Program-made: the position numbers and the translations under genes
In this document: positions 1 through 5,727 of the stretch, piece by piece
Numbering within the stretch: the first letter of the stretch is position 1
How the letters are laid out: every line of letters starts with the position of its first letter
NCBI GenBank assembly: GCA_050250795.1
Contig: JBFWNZ010000258.1
Span: forward strand, 1-5,727
Reading direction: 5' to 3'
Source of the DNA: JBFWNZ01 sp050250795
Lineage (GTDB): Bacteria; Pseudomonadota; Alphaproteobacteria; UBA8366
Length of the DNA: 5,727 bases
Notes under the pieces: generated by a model
What the model was told of the DNA's origin: nothing
Seen by the model: the letters and a program-made list of their open reading frames with translations, nothing else
The model's database searches: none

Positions 1-1181
1 TGCAAGGGCCGATGTTCGGGGTGCCGGGAATCATGGGCTTCCCAGTGAACCCGCCGCCCTTGGGGCAGAGCGTGCGCGACAAGCCGGTGAACTTCGTCAT
101 CCAGACCTCGCGCCCCTATGAAGAACTCCAGGACATGGTCAACCACATGCTGGCCAAGGCGGCGGAGTTCCCGGGGCTTCAGAATGTCGAAAGCGATCTG
201 AAGCTCGACAAGCCGCAGCTTCGCGTGGCGGTGGACCGCGACAAGGCCGCGGCGGTCGGCGTCGGCATCGGTACGCTGGGCCGGACGCTGGAAACGATGA
301 TGGGCGGCCGCCAGGTGACGCGGTTCAAGCAGGAAGGCGAGCAGTACGACGTGGTGGTCCAGGTCGCCGATGTCGACCGCGCGACGCCGGACGACCTTCG
401 GCGCGTCTATGTGCGCGGCAAGGACGACACGATGGTCCAGTTGTCGAACCTCGTGGACGTGTCGGAGACGGTGGCGCCGCAGGAGTTGAACCACTTCAAC
501 CAGCTTCGCTCCGCCACCATCACCGCAACCCTCGCGGAGGGCACGTCGCTCGGCGCTGCGCTGACCTTCCTGAACAAGGCCGCGGAAGAGGTGCTGCCGG
601 CCACGGCGCAGGTCGATTACGGCGGTCAGTCGCGCGAGTTCCGCTCCTCCAGCGGCACGATCTACTTCACCTTCGTTCTGGCACTCGCCTTCATCTATCT
701 GGTGCTGGCCGCGCAGTTCGAGAGCTTCCGTTCGCCCTTCATCATCATGCTGACGGTGCCGCTGTCGATCACGGGCGGCCTGCTGGCGCTGTGGCTGGAT
801 GGGTCGACCCTCAACATCTACAGCCAGGTTGGTCTCGTGACCCTGATCGGGCTGATCACCAAGCACGGCATCCTTATCGTCGAGTTCGCCAATCAGTTGC
901 GCGAGCAGGGCAAGGAGATCGTCGAGGCGGTGACCGAGGCGGCGATTCTGCGCCTGCGTCCGATCCTGATGACGACGGGCGCGATGGTGTTCGGCACGAT
1001 TCCCCTGGCCATCGCCACCGGCGCGGGCGCAGAGAGCCGCCAGGATATCGGGCTCGTGATCGTCGGCGGGTTGCTGGTCGGAACCTTCTTCACCCTGTTC
1101 GTGATCCCGGTCGTCTACAGCCTGCTGGCGGGCCGGGTGCATCGTGGCGATGACGATCGGGAACCGGCGGTAACGCAGTGA
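1..1181 (+). CDS. RND multidrug efflux permease, C-terminal part (5' end outside window)
   Basis: Inner-membrane proton-driven drug exporter subunit of the AcrB/HAE1 type, which normally works with a periplasmic adaptor and an outer-membrane channel. The reading frame is open from base 3, so the start lies upstream. About 393 of roughly 1,050 residues are present. Counting from the Met codon at 12, residues 1-215 are the second periplasmic porter and docking region, and 216-372 hold five membrane segments matching TM8-TM12 (about 217-236, 242-262, 269-293, 318-336, 346-372). The TM10 motif LITKHGILIVEF carries Lys284 (codon 861-863), equivalent to AcrB Lys940 of the proton relay. The partner aspartates of TM4 would be outside the window. 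His follows this Lys where Asn is usual. The C-terminal tail is short and hydrophilic, as expected. The adaptor gene is probably upstream. The substrate cannot be told. Family call is firm; subtype is not. Confidence 0.95.
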   Translation, partial: QGPMFGVPGIMGFPVNPPPLGQSVRDKPVNFVIQTSRPYEELQDMVNHMLAKAAEFPGLQNVESDLKLDKPQLRVAVDRDKAAAVGVGIGTLGRTLETMMGGRQVTRFKQEGEQYDVVVQVADVDRATPDDLRRVYVRGKDDTMVQLSNLVDVSETVAPQELNHFNQLRSATITATLAEGTSLGAALTFLNKAAEEVLPATAQVDYGGQSREFRSSSGTIYFTFVLALAFIYLVLAAQFESFRSPFIIMLTVPLSITGGLLALWLDGSTLNIYSQVGLVTLIGLITKHGILIVEFANQLREQGKEIVEAVTEAAILRLRPILMTTGAMVFGTIPLAIATGAGAESRQDIGLVIVGGLLVGTFFTLFVIPVVYSLLAGRVHRGDDDREPAVTQ

Positions 1182-1203
1182 ACGGCCGGCAAGGCGCGAC
1201 AGA

Positions 1204-1230
1204 CCCGCACAGGACGTAACCTCCTGCGGG
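1204..1230 (+). other. Imperfect hairpin between the RND gene and the DUF58 gene
   Basis: CCCGC at 1204-1208 pairs with GCGGG at 1226-1230, and AGGA at 1211-1214 pairs with TCCT at 1222-1225. There is a two-base bulge (AC, 1209-1210) and a seven-base loop. No T-run follows, so this is not a classical intrinsic terminator. It ends four bases before the Shine-Dalgarno-like GGGGA of the next gene, so it could limit read-through or affect initiation, or be chance in GC-rich DNA. Confidence 0.3.
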
Positions 1231-1233
1231 CGT

Positions 1234-1238
1234 GGGGA
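1234..1238 (+). promoter_or_regulatory. Ribosome binding site deciding the DUF58 start
   Basis: GGGGA lies five bases before the ATG at 1244. This favours that ATG over the in-frame GTG at 1232, which would overlap the site and has only TCCTGCGGG in front of it. Confidence 0.55.
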
Positions 1239-1243
1239 CGGAC

Positions 1244-2458
1244 ATGTCCACCGTGGTGAGTGAGGAGCAATGCGACCGCAGGTCAGCCGTGGTCAGTCGC
1301 ATCGGCTTGCTCGACTGGCCCGGCCTTGCCGCGGTCGTCGCGGCAATGATCGCGGCGGCATGGCTGGATCAGCGGCCGGCGGTGCTGCTCGCGGGCTCCA
1401 TTCTGGCCATCGGCCTGGTCGGGCGGGCCTGGGCTGCCCTGTCGCTGCTGGCGCTGCGCCATGAACGGCGCATCGGCGCGGACCGCGGCTTTCCCGGCGA
1501 CCGCATCGAGTTGCATGCCTCGCTGGACAACCGCAAGCCCCTGCCGTTGAGCTGGGTGACGGTCGAGGAGCCGGTTGCGCCGGGACTTGCGGTCGATGGC
1601 GAGGGAGGGCCGGTTACGGTCTCGCTGGGCATGTACCAGCGGGCCGGATGGCGCCGGTCCCTGCATTGCGTGCGGCGCGGATACTATCCGGTGGGGCCGT
1701 CGATCCTGCGCTCCGGCGATATCTTCGGCTTGTTCGCGACGGAGAGAGCGGGGGCCGCCCCGGCATCGGTGATCGTCTATCCCCGGCTGTACGACTTGGC
1801 GGAACTGGGGCTGCCGTCCCGGCATCCGCTCGGCACGCAGCGCGATCCGTCGCGCCTGTTCGAGGATTTCTCCCGGCCCTATGGCTTGCGCGACTACACG
1901 CCCGATACGCCGTTCAAGGCGATCGCCTGGGCCGCGACCGCCCGCCGGGGTACGCTTCAGGTCCGTGCCGTCGAGCCTACCGCGACATTGCACGCCGCCA
2001 TCCTGCTTGCGGTCGAGGGCTTCGAGGGGCCGGACCGCGAGGCGGATTTCGAGTTCGCCGCAGGGGTGGCCGCGTCGCTGGCGATGCGCCTTCTGGATGA
2101 GCGGCAGCCCACGGGGCTGTTTGCCAATGGCCGCCGCATGGATTGCGGCGGCGATATCGCAGTGCCGCCTGGATGCGGAGACGCGCAGCGGCGCCTGCTG
2201 CTCGACCGGCTTGGCGTGGTCGAGCCCGTCCCGGCGCTGGCTTTGGCGGAACTGCTCGACCGGCATGCCGCCAGTCTGCCGCGTGGCGCGTCGATCTGCG
2301 TTCTTGCCGCCAGGCTGGATGAGGACGCGGTCTTGCGGCTGCGCCAACTCGCCCTTCGCGGCTATGCGGTGCAACTGCTCTGGCTGGGTGAGGATGCTGC
2401 CCCCGGGGGACTTCCTGTGCGCCGCCTGTCGCGACCCGACGGCAGGGAGGCGGCATGA
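1244..2458 (+). CDS. DUF58 domain-containing membrane protein
   Basis: 404 residues, typical of the DUF58 family that accompanies MoxR ATPases. ATG 1244 is chosen for the GGGGA site ahead of it; a GTG at 1232 would add four residues. Two closely spaced hydrophobic segments (about 26-40 and 47-70) anchor the N-terminus. Residues 75-180 form a beta-rich region that would lie outside or next to the membrane. The family signature is at about 211-242: RPYGLRDYTPDTPFKAIAW followed by AATARRGTLQVR, matching the usual G-R-Y-x-x-G-D-x-x-R-x-I-x-W-x-x-S-A-R pattern, with the GD and the following Arg degenerate. The region after it (about 247-385) sits where DUF58 proteins have a von Willebrand A-like fold, but no DxSxS metal site is visible. 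The stop overlaps the next start (ATGA, 2455-2458), showing translational coupling. Role: probable client-handling partner of the MoxR ATPase; exact function unknown. Confidence 0.9.
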   Translation: MSTVVSEEQCDRRSAVVSRIGLLDWPGLAAVVAAMIAAAWLDQRPAVLLAGSILAIGLVGRAWAALSLLALRHERRIGADRGFPGDRIELHASLDNRKPLPLSWVTVEEPVAPGLAVDGEGGPVTVSLGMYQRAGWRRSLHCVRRGYYPVGPSILRSGDIFGLFATERAGAAPASVIVYPRLYDLAELGLPSRHPLGTQRDPSRLFEDFSRPYGLRDYTPDTPFKAIAWAATARRGTLQVRAVEPTATLHAAILLAVEGFEGPDREADFEFAAGVAASLAMRLLDERQPTGLFANGRRMDCGGDIAVPPGCGDAQRRLLLDRLGVVEPVPALALAELLDRHAASLPRGASICVLAARLDEDAVLRLRQLALRGYAVQLLWLGEDAAPGGLPVRRLSRPDGREAA

Positions 2459-3771
2459 CGTCACGCGCCGGCATCGTCCACCGCCTGCTGTTCATGGCGA
2501 TGGAGCTGTGCTGGCTCCTGGGGCTGCTGATGCTGTTGGGCCGGCTGGACGGGATTGCCGCGCAAACCCGGCTGCCTTACGCGGCCGGTCTTTATCCCGC
2601 GGCCCTCGTCTGCGGGCTTGCGTGGCACCGGCTTGCGGCTCTGCGTTTCGGGCATGCCGTCATATCTGTCCTGGGCGTCGCGGCCGTTGCAGCCGCGACG
2701 ATTGCGGCGTCGCCGCTTGCGGAATTGCATGCCGGTATCCTGAGCCGCGGATGGTTGGAGGCAGCGACGGCGCCGGCGGCCCTGGCAACCTTCGTCTTTG
2801 CCGTATCCGCAGGATTTGCCTGGGCGCGAGGATGGATACTGTCGCGGCGGCAGATCGATGCAGCAGGCTTCGCATCGGGATTCCAGAACGGATTGGTGGT
2901 CCTGCTCCTGCTGCTCCTGCTGTCGACGGCCATGCCGCAGACAGGCGTTGCGACCGCAATCGCGATTGCGGCGTTCCTGGCGCTGGGACTGCTTGGATTG
3001 TGGCATGTCCGGGTGGCGGCGGATGCGACGGGGCGGGGTATTGGGACGGCGCTGCTCGGCCTCGCGGCAATCCTGCTGCTGGGGCTGGCATTCTGGTTGT
3101 TGGTGGATCGGGCTCTGCTGGAAGCGGTGTTGCGGGGTGCCCAGTGGGCAGCGGGCCGCATCGGGCAGGCGTTCGCCTGGATCGCAGCGTTCCTGCCGGC
3201 GACGGAATTGCCGGCACAGATTCCTCAGGCCGTGTCGGGCGGCGCGGCCGAGAAGCAGCCTTTCAGCCTTTCCGAGACCGTGCGTATTGCGGCCCGCGTC
3301 ATCTTTGTCGTCATGTTCGCGGGCTTCTTCGCGATTGCCCTGTTCCGTGGCCTGTTCGACCTGTTGCGCTGGCTGCGGCGGCGCGAGGGGGGCGTGGCGG
3401 TCGCCTATGAGCGGTCGACGGCGGGTTGGGCGGAGACGCTCGGTCACGTTCTGGCCTGGCTGCGGCGTCTCGTCAGACGGCGGATGCACGGTGCGGGTCC
3501 GACCGCAGACCCTGTGCGCGCCGCCTATGCGGATGTCCTGCGCCGGCTCGCGCGCCGCGGCTGGCGCCGCGGGGCGGCCGAGACGCCCGACCGGTTCCTG
3601 GATCGCCTGCGGCCGGAATGGCCGGGGACGGCGGGCGATCTTGCGATGCTGACGCGGGCCTATGTTTCGGCGCGGTACGGCCCGCCGGCGATGCGGTCAG
3701 AATTCTCCGAAACGGCGCAGCGTCGGCTGCGCCGCGATTTACGAAAGGTGAAGCGAGGCCATGACGAGTGA
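2455..3771 (+). CDS. Polytopic membrane protein with C-terminal DUF4129 domain
   Basis: 438 residues. ATG 2455 overlaps the preceding stop by four bases, so initiation is probably coupled; no strong separate ribosome site is evident. Hydrophobic segments are visible at about 10-30, 42-62, 67-87, 104-126, 145-160, 164-184, 198-216 and 279-300, giving about seven or eight membrane passes. Segment five contains seven leucines in a row (150-156), encoded by a CTG/CTC tract. After the last segment comes a very basic cytoplasmic stretch (about 304-345), then the DUF4129 signature at about 352-410: DPVRAAYADVLRRLARRGW, the ETP at 376-378, and RAYVSARYG at 401-409. DUF4129 is often the tail of transglutaminase-like proteins in MoxR/DUF58 loci. 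Here no transglutaminase domain or Cys-His-Asp triad is visible between membrane part and tail. Role in the ATPase system is inferred from context; biochemical function unknown. Confidence 0.85.
   Translation: MTSRAGIVHRLLFMAMELCWLLGLLMLLGRLDGIAAQTRLPYAAGLYPAALVCGLAWHRLAALRFGHAVISVLGVAAVAAATIAASPLAELHAGILSRGWLEAATAPAALATFVFAVSAGFAWARGWILSRRQIDAAGFASGFQNGLVVLLLLLLLSTAMPQTGVATAIAIAAFLALGLLGLWHVRVAADATGRGIGTALLGLAAILLLGLAFWLLVDRALLEAVLRGAQWAAGRIGQAFAWIAAFLPATELPAQIPQAVSGGAAEKQPFSLSETVRIAARVIFVVMFAGFFAIALFRGLFDLLRWLRRREGGVAVAYERSTAGWAETLGHVLAWLRRLVRRRMHGAGPTADPVRAAYADVLRRLARRGWRRGAAETPDRFLDRLRPEWPGTAGDLAMLTRAYVSARYGPPAMRSEFSETAQRRLRRDLRKVKRGHDE
3744..3758 (+). promoter_or_regulatory. Ribosome binding region of the MoxR gene, inside the upstream coding sequence
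   Basis: AAAGGTG (3744-3750) lies ten bases before ATG 3761, and GAGG (3755-3758) two bases before it. The first has better spacing. Both sit in the last codons of the DUF4129 gene, so terminating ribosomes would pass over the site and can reinitiate. Confidence 0.45.
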
Positions 3772-4738
3772 GTTCGACGCAGGCGCGGCTGCTGCCATCG
3801 GCACGGAGGTCCAGGCCGCCGCCGCGCGGCTGATCGACAATGTCGCCAAGGTTGTCGTCGGCCGGCGCGATACGATCACGCTGCTGGCGGTCGCTCTGCT
3901 GTGCGAGGGGCATGTAACCCTGGAGGACGTGCCGGGCGTCGGCAAGACGCTGCTCGCCAAGGCGCTGGCCCGTTCGCTGGACGGCAGCTTCCGGCGTATC
4001 CAATGCACGCCGGATCTTCTGCCCTCCGACGTGACGGGCATCAACATGTTCGACCAGAAAGAGGGCGCGTTCCGCTATCGGCCAGGGCCGGTGATGGCGA
4101 ATGTCGTCCTGGCCGACGAGATCAACCGTGCGACCCCGCGCACGCAATCCTGCCTGCTGGAGGCGATGGAGGAGCGTCAGGTGACGGTGGATGCGGAGAC
4201 GCGTTCGCTGCCGCGGCCGTTCATTCTTCTGGCCACCCAGAATCCGGTCGAGCAGGAGGGAACCTTTCCGCTGCCCGAGGCGCAGCTCGACCGGTTCCTC
4301 ATGCGCCTGCGTCAGGGATATCCGACGCCGCAGGAGGAGGAGGAGATTCTGTTGCGGTTCGAGCGGACCGACCCCCTTGATGCATTGCGGCCGGTGCTGG
4401 CCGGCCCGGAGCTTCTGCATCTTCAGGAGCGCTGTCGCGCCGTGTTCGTGTCCCCGGTCATCCGCGCCTATCTGGTGGAAGTGGTCCGCGCGACGCGCGC
4501 GAATCCCGCTCTTCGGCTGGGCGCAAGTCCCAGGGCGACGCAGCGCCTGTATCGCGCCGCGCAGGCATGGGCAGCGGTCGGCGGCCGCGGGTTCGTATTG
4601 CCCGACGACATACAGGCGCTTGCGCTGCCGGTCCTCGCACATCGTTTGATCCTCCGACCCGAAGCCAGCATGCGTGGAGCATCGGCGGAATCCATCCTTC
4701 AAGACGCCATCGATACTATTCCGGTTCCGGTCGAATAA
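3761..4738 (+). CDS. MoxR family AAA+ ATPase
   Basis: 325 residues, full length for MoxR proteins. It is a cytoplasmic, probably hexameric ATPase thought to remodel or help mature envelope proteins handled by DUF58-type partners. Walker A is DVPGVGKT at 56-63 with Lys62. Walker B is VVLADEINRA at 115-124 with Asp119-Glu120. Sensor 1 is ATQNPVEQEGT at 158-168 with Asn161. The arginine-finger region is PEAQLDRF at 172-179 with Arg178. The C-terminal lid carries a sensor 2 motif GASPRATQRL at 255-264 with Arg258. All catalytic residues appear intact. The start overlaps the upstream stop by 11 bases. The gene is last in the unit, whereas moxR usually comes first, before DUF58. The family call is secure; the subfamily (TM0930-like, PA2707-like or other) cannot be fixed by eye. 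The symbol moxR is avoided because methanol oxidation genes are absent. Confidence 0.95.
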   Translation: MTSEFDAGAAAAIGTEVQAAAARLIDNVAKVVVGRRDTITLLAVALLCEGHVTLEDVPGVGKTLLAKALARSLDGSFRRIQCTPDLLPSDVTGINMFDQKEGAFRYRPGPVMANVVLADEINRATPRTQSCLLEAMEERQVTVDAETRSLPRPFILLATQNPVEQEGTFPLPEAQLDRFLMRLRQGYPTPQEEEEILLRFERTDPLDALRPVLAGPELLHLQERCRAVFVSPVIRAYLVEVVRATRANPALRLGASPRATQRLYRAAQAWAAVGGRGFVLPDDIQALALPVLAHRLILRPEASMRGASAESILQDAIDTIPVPVE

Positions 4739-4740
4739 AA

Positions 4741-4752
4741 AATTCCGGAATT
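4741..4752 (+). repeat. 12-bp perfect palindrome after the moxR stop
   Basis: AATTCCGGAATT is a perfect inverted repeat starting three bases after the stop codon. It overlaps a second palindrome, GGAATTCC (4747-4754), and TTCCGG also occurs twice in the last codons of moxR (4719-4730). It has no loop, so it would be a protein site or a chance match rather than a hairpin. Function unknown. Confidence 0.35.
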
Positions 4753-4851
4753 CCTGCTTATGGAAGGAACTTCTATCCGCCTGCGGTGTCTAACGTCCGA
4801 CAGAGACAGATCACGCGATTGCTGTGATTTCTCCCTGAGTTGTCCCGACTT

Positions 4852-4885
4852 ACCCCGCCAGCTTCTACTGGCGGGGTTTTTCTTT
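4852..4885 (+). terminator. Strong intrinsic terminator after the DUF58-DUF4129-MoxR unit
   Basis: ACCCCGCCAG (4852-4861) pairs perfectly with CTGGCGGGGT (4868-4877), giving a ten-base-pair stem with a six-base loop CTTCTA, followed by TTTTTCTTT (4877-4885). This is a textbook rho-independent terminator for + strand transcripts. It lies about 114 bases after the moxR stop, so the mRNA has a long 3' untranslated part. No A-run precedes the stem, so it is not clearly bidirectional. Confidence 0.93.
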
Positions 4886-4952
4886 CAAATTCTTTGGTGT
4901 GCCCCAGGAATGCCACAGTTATAGCCAAGAATGATTCTGGCGTGAAAGAAGT

Positions 4953-4957
4953 GGGAA
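4953..4957 (+). promoter_or_regulatory. Ribosome binding site deciding the anti-sigma gene start
   Basis: GGGAA lies five bases before ATG 4963. In-frame GTG codons at 4942 and 4951 are possible starts but have poorer sites, and the family's usual N-terminus fits the ATG. Confidence 0.5.
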
Positions 4958-4962
4958 CGGCG

Positions 4963-5727
4963 ATGATCGATCGGGACGGTCCTTTTGTCGGCGACATGCT
5001 GTTGCAGGATTTCGTGGATGGCCGTCTGGACCCTGCAATGGCTGAGCGGGTCAAAGACTTGCTGGCGAATGCCCCCGGGCTTCAGCAACGGGCGGTTGAG
5101 CACATGGCGGTTGTCCACCATATCCGTCAGCATTTTGCGGAGTACGACTCCGCGCCGTTGCCGCCGCCCCTCGGTGAACTCGGTCGCCGTTTGCAGGGTG
5201 CCATTGCGCCGCGCCGGACACAGCGCCTGCCGCGATGGGTCGGCATGGCTGCGGCCGCTTCGATCGCTGTCGCCATCGGCGGCGTGACCTGGTTCGGCAT
5301 GGGTTCGGGCGGCGGATTGCCCTTGGCCACACTGGTCTCTTTCGGCTCTTCGTCAAAGATGGAAGCAGCACCGCTTACGCTCGCCGCGGCACCGCCGACA
5401 TCCGGAGTGACGGCACCCGCATCGGCACCCGATTTCTCCGGCCTCGGCTTTAAGCTGCTGGAATCGCGCACAATCGGGCGCGGCGACCGCGATGCCGTTC
5501 AGCTTGTCTACGAATCTGAAAATGGAGCCCGCGTCTCGCTCTACTACAGCGATGCGGGCGATGAGAATGCGTCGCGCGTGGCGGTGCGGGAGGAGGGAGC
5601 ACTGTCGATGCTGTTCTGGCAGGACGGAGCGCGCGCCTTCAGCATGATCGGCGAGGTCGATCGCGAGACCTTGCTCAAACTCGGTCGCGCGGTCAGCGGC
5701 CAATCTCCGTTCGAGACCGTTCCCGGC
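4963..5727 (+). CDS. RsiW-like transmembrane anti-sigma factor, 3' end outside window
   Basis: 255 residues are visible and the frame is still open at the window end. The layout matches alphaproteobacterial membrane anti-sigma factors (COG5662-like). It has a short cytoplasmic N-terminal domain with the typical LLQDFVDGRLDPAMAERV stretch (13-30) and helical continuation to about 60. One membrane segment follows at about 92-112, then an Ala/Pro/Ser-rich linker (about 119-157). The periplasmic domain (about 158-245) contains FSGLGFKLLESR, QLVYESENGARVSLYY and the LFWQDGARAFSMIGEVDRETLLKLGRAV region common in these proteins. It would hold an ECF sigma factor at the membrane until a signal releases it. 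The visible part contains no cysteine, so the HxxxCxxC zinc motif of ZAS-type anti-sigma factors is absent. No sigma gene precedes it; the upstream neighbour is the moxR terminator. If the sigma gene exists it may be downstream or elsewhere. Could also be an uncharacterised membrane regulator of similar build. Confidence 0.75.
   Translation, partial: MIDRDGPFVGDMLLQDFVDGRLDPAMAERVKDLLANAPGLQQRAVEHMAVVHHIRQHFAEYDSAPLPPPLGELGRRLQGAIAPRRTQRLPRWVGMAAAASIAVAIGGVTWFGMGSGGGLPLATLVSFGSSSKMEAAPLTLAAAPPTSGVTAPASAPDFSGLGFKLLESRTIGRGDRDAVQLVYESENGARVSLYYSDAGDENASRVAVREEGALSMLFWQDGARAFSMIGEVDRETLLKLGRAVSGQSPFETVPG

Noticed and set aside
1283..2464. Long open frame on the minus strand opposite the DUF58 gene, and a similar one at 2461-3489
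   Set aside because: Composition is rich in Arg, Gln and Pro with no recognisable domain. Such antisense frames are expected opposite GC-rich genes, and the + strand genes carry clear family signatures.
2901..2922. CTG/CTC tract as a functional repeat
   Set aside because: It encodes seven leucines within a membrane segment, is short and imperfect, and is explained by coding need.
1881..3410. 509-codon open frame on the + strand spanning the DUF58/DUF4129 junction
   Set aside because: It is out of frame with two well-supported genes, is unusually rich in Arg, Cys and Gly, and shows no domain. It is a shadow frame.
3473..4702. 409-codon minus-strand open frame opposite moxR
   Set aside because: It lies opposite an ATPase with all catalytic motifs intact and has no coherent protein character of its own.
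4808..4830. ATCAC...GTGAT inverted repeat as a second terminator or a CRP-like site
   Set aside because: The stem is only about five to seven pairs with a nine-base loop, only three T follow, and the half-sites are in the opposite order to TGTGA-N6-TCACA.
4894..4932. Possible promoter for the anti-sigma gene (TTGGTG, TATAGC or AAGAAT; also GGAAT at 4907-4911 as an ECF-type -35)
   Set aside because: Spacings (20 bases between TTGGTG and TATAGC) or box matches are poor for either sigma class. A promoter is likely in this leader but cannot be placed.
4942..4962. Earlier GTG starts (4942, 4951) for the anti-sigma gene
   Set aside because: They lack a good ribosome site and would add residues not expected before the usual N-terminus; ATG 4963 has GGGAA at good spacing.

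Overview
The window is GC-rich DNA from a Gram-negative bacterium. An inner-membrane RND efflux pump, a MoxR-type envelope operon and an RsiW-like anti-sigma factor, with strong G/C bias at third codon positions, fit a proteobacterium, probably an alphaproteobacterium. That placement is inferred from protein style and composition and is not proven here. Every gene that can be supported lies on the + strand.

Layout: (1) 1-1181 is the C-terminal part of an RND multidrug efflux permease whose start lies before the window. (2) A 62-base gap holds an imperfect hairpin and the ribosome binding site of the next gene. (3) 1244-4738 is a compact three-gene unit: a DUF58 protein, a polytopic membrane protein ending in a DUF4129 domain, and a MoxR AAA+ ATPase. 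These genes overlap by 4 and 11 bases, so they are almost certainly co-transcribed and translationally coupled. (4) 4739-4962 is non-coding: a 12-bp palindrome just after the moxR stop, about 100 bases with little structure, a strong intrinsic terminator at 4852-4885, and the 5' leader of the next gene. (5) 4963-5727 is a membrane-anchored anti-sigma-factor-like protein that runs off the end of the window.

How the genes work together: MoxR ATPases with DUF58 and DUF4129 partners form a recurring envelope-associated set. The ATPase is thought to act as a chaperone or remodelling factor on membrane or periplasmic clients, but the client here is unknown. The set differs from the common textbook version in three ways: moxR is last rather than first, the DUF4129 protein has no visible transglutaminase domain, and the DUF58 protein shows no metal-binding DxSxS motif. 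The RND pump could be read into this unit, but nothing shows a functional link. The terminator separates the unit from the anti-sigma gene, which belongs to another transcription unit. No mobile element, CRISPR array, tRNA or rRNA was seen. The content is mostly recognisable families in a slightly unusual arrangement, not a clearly new system.
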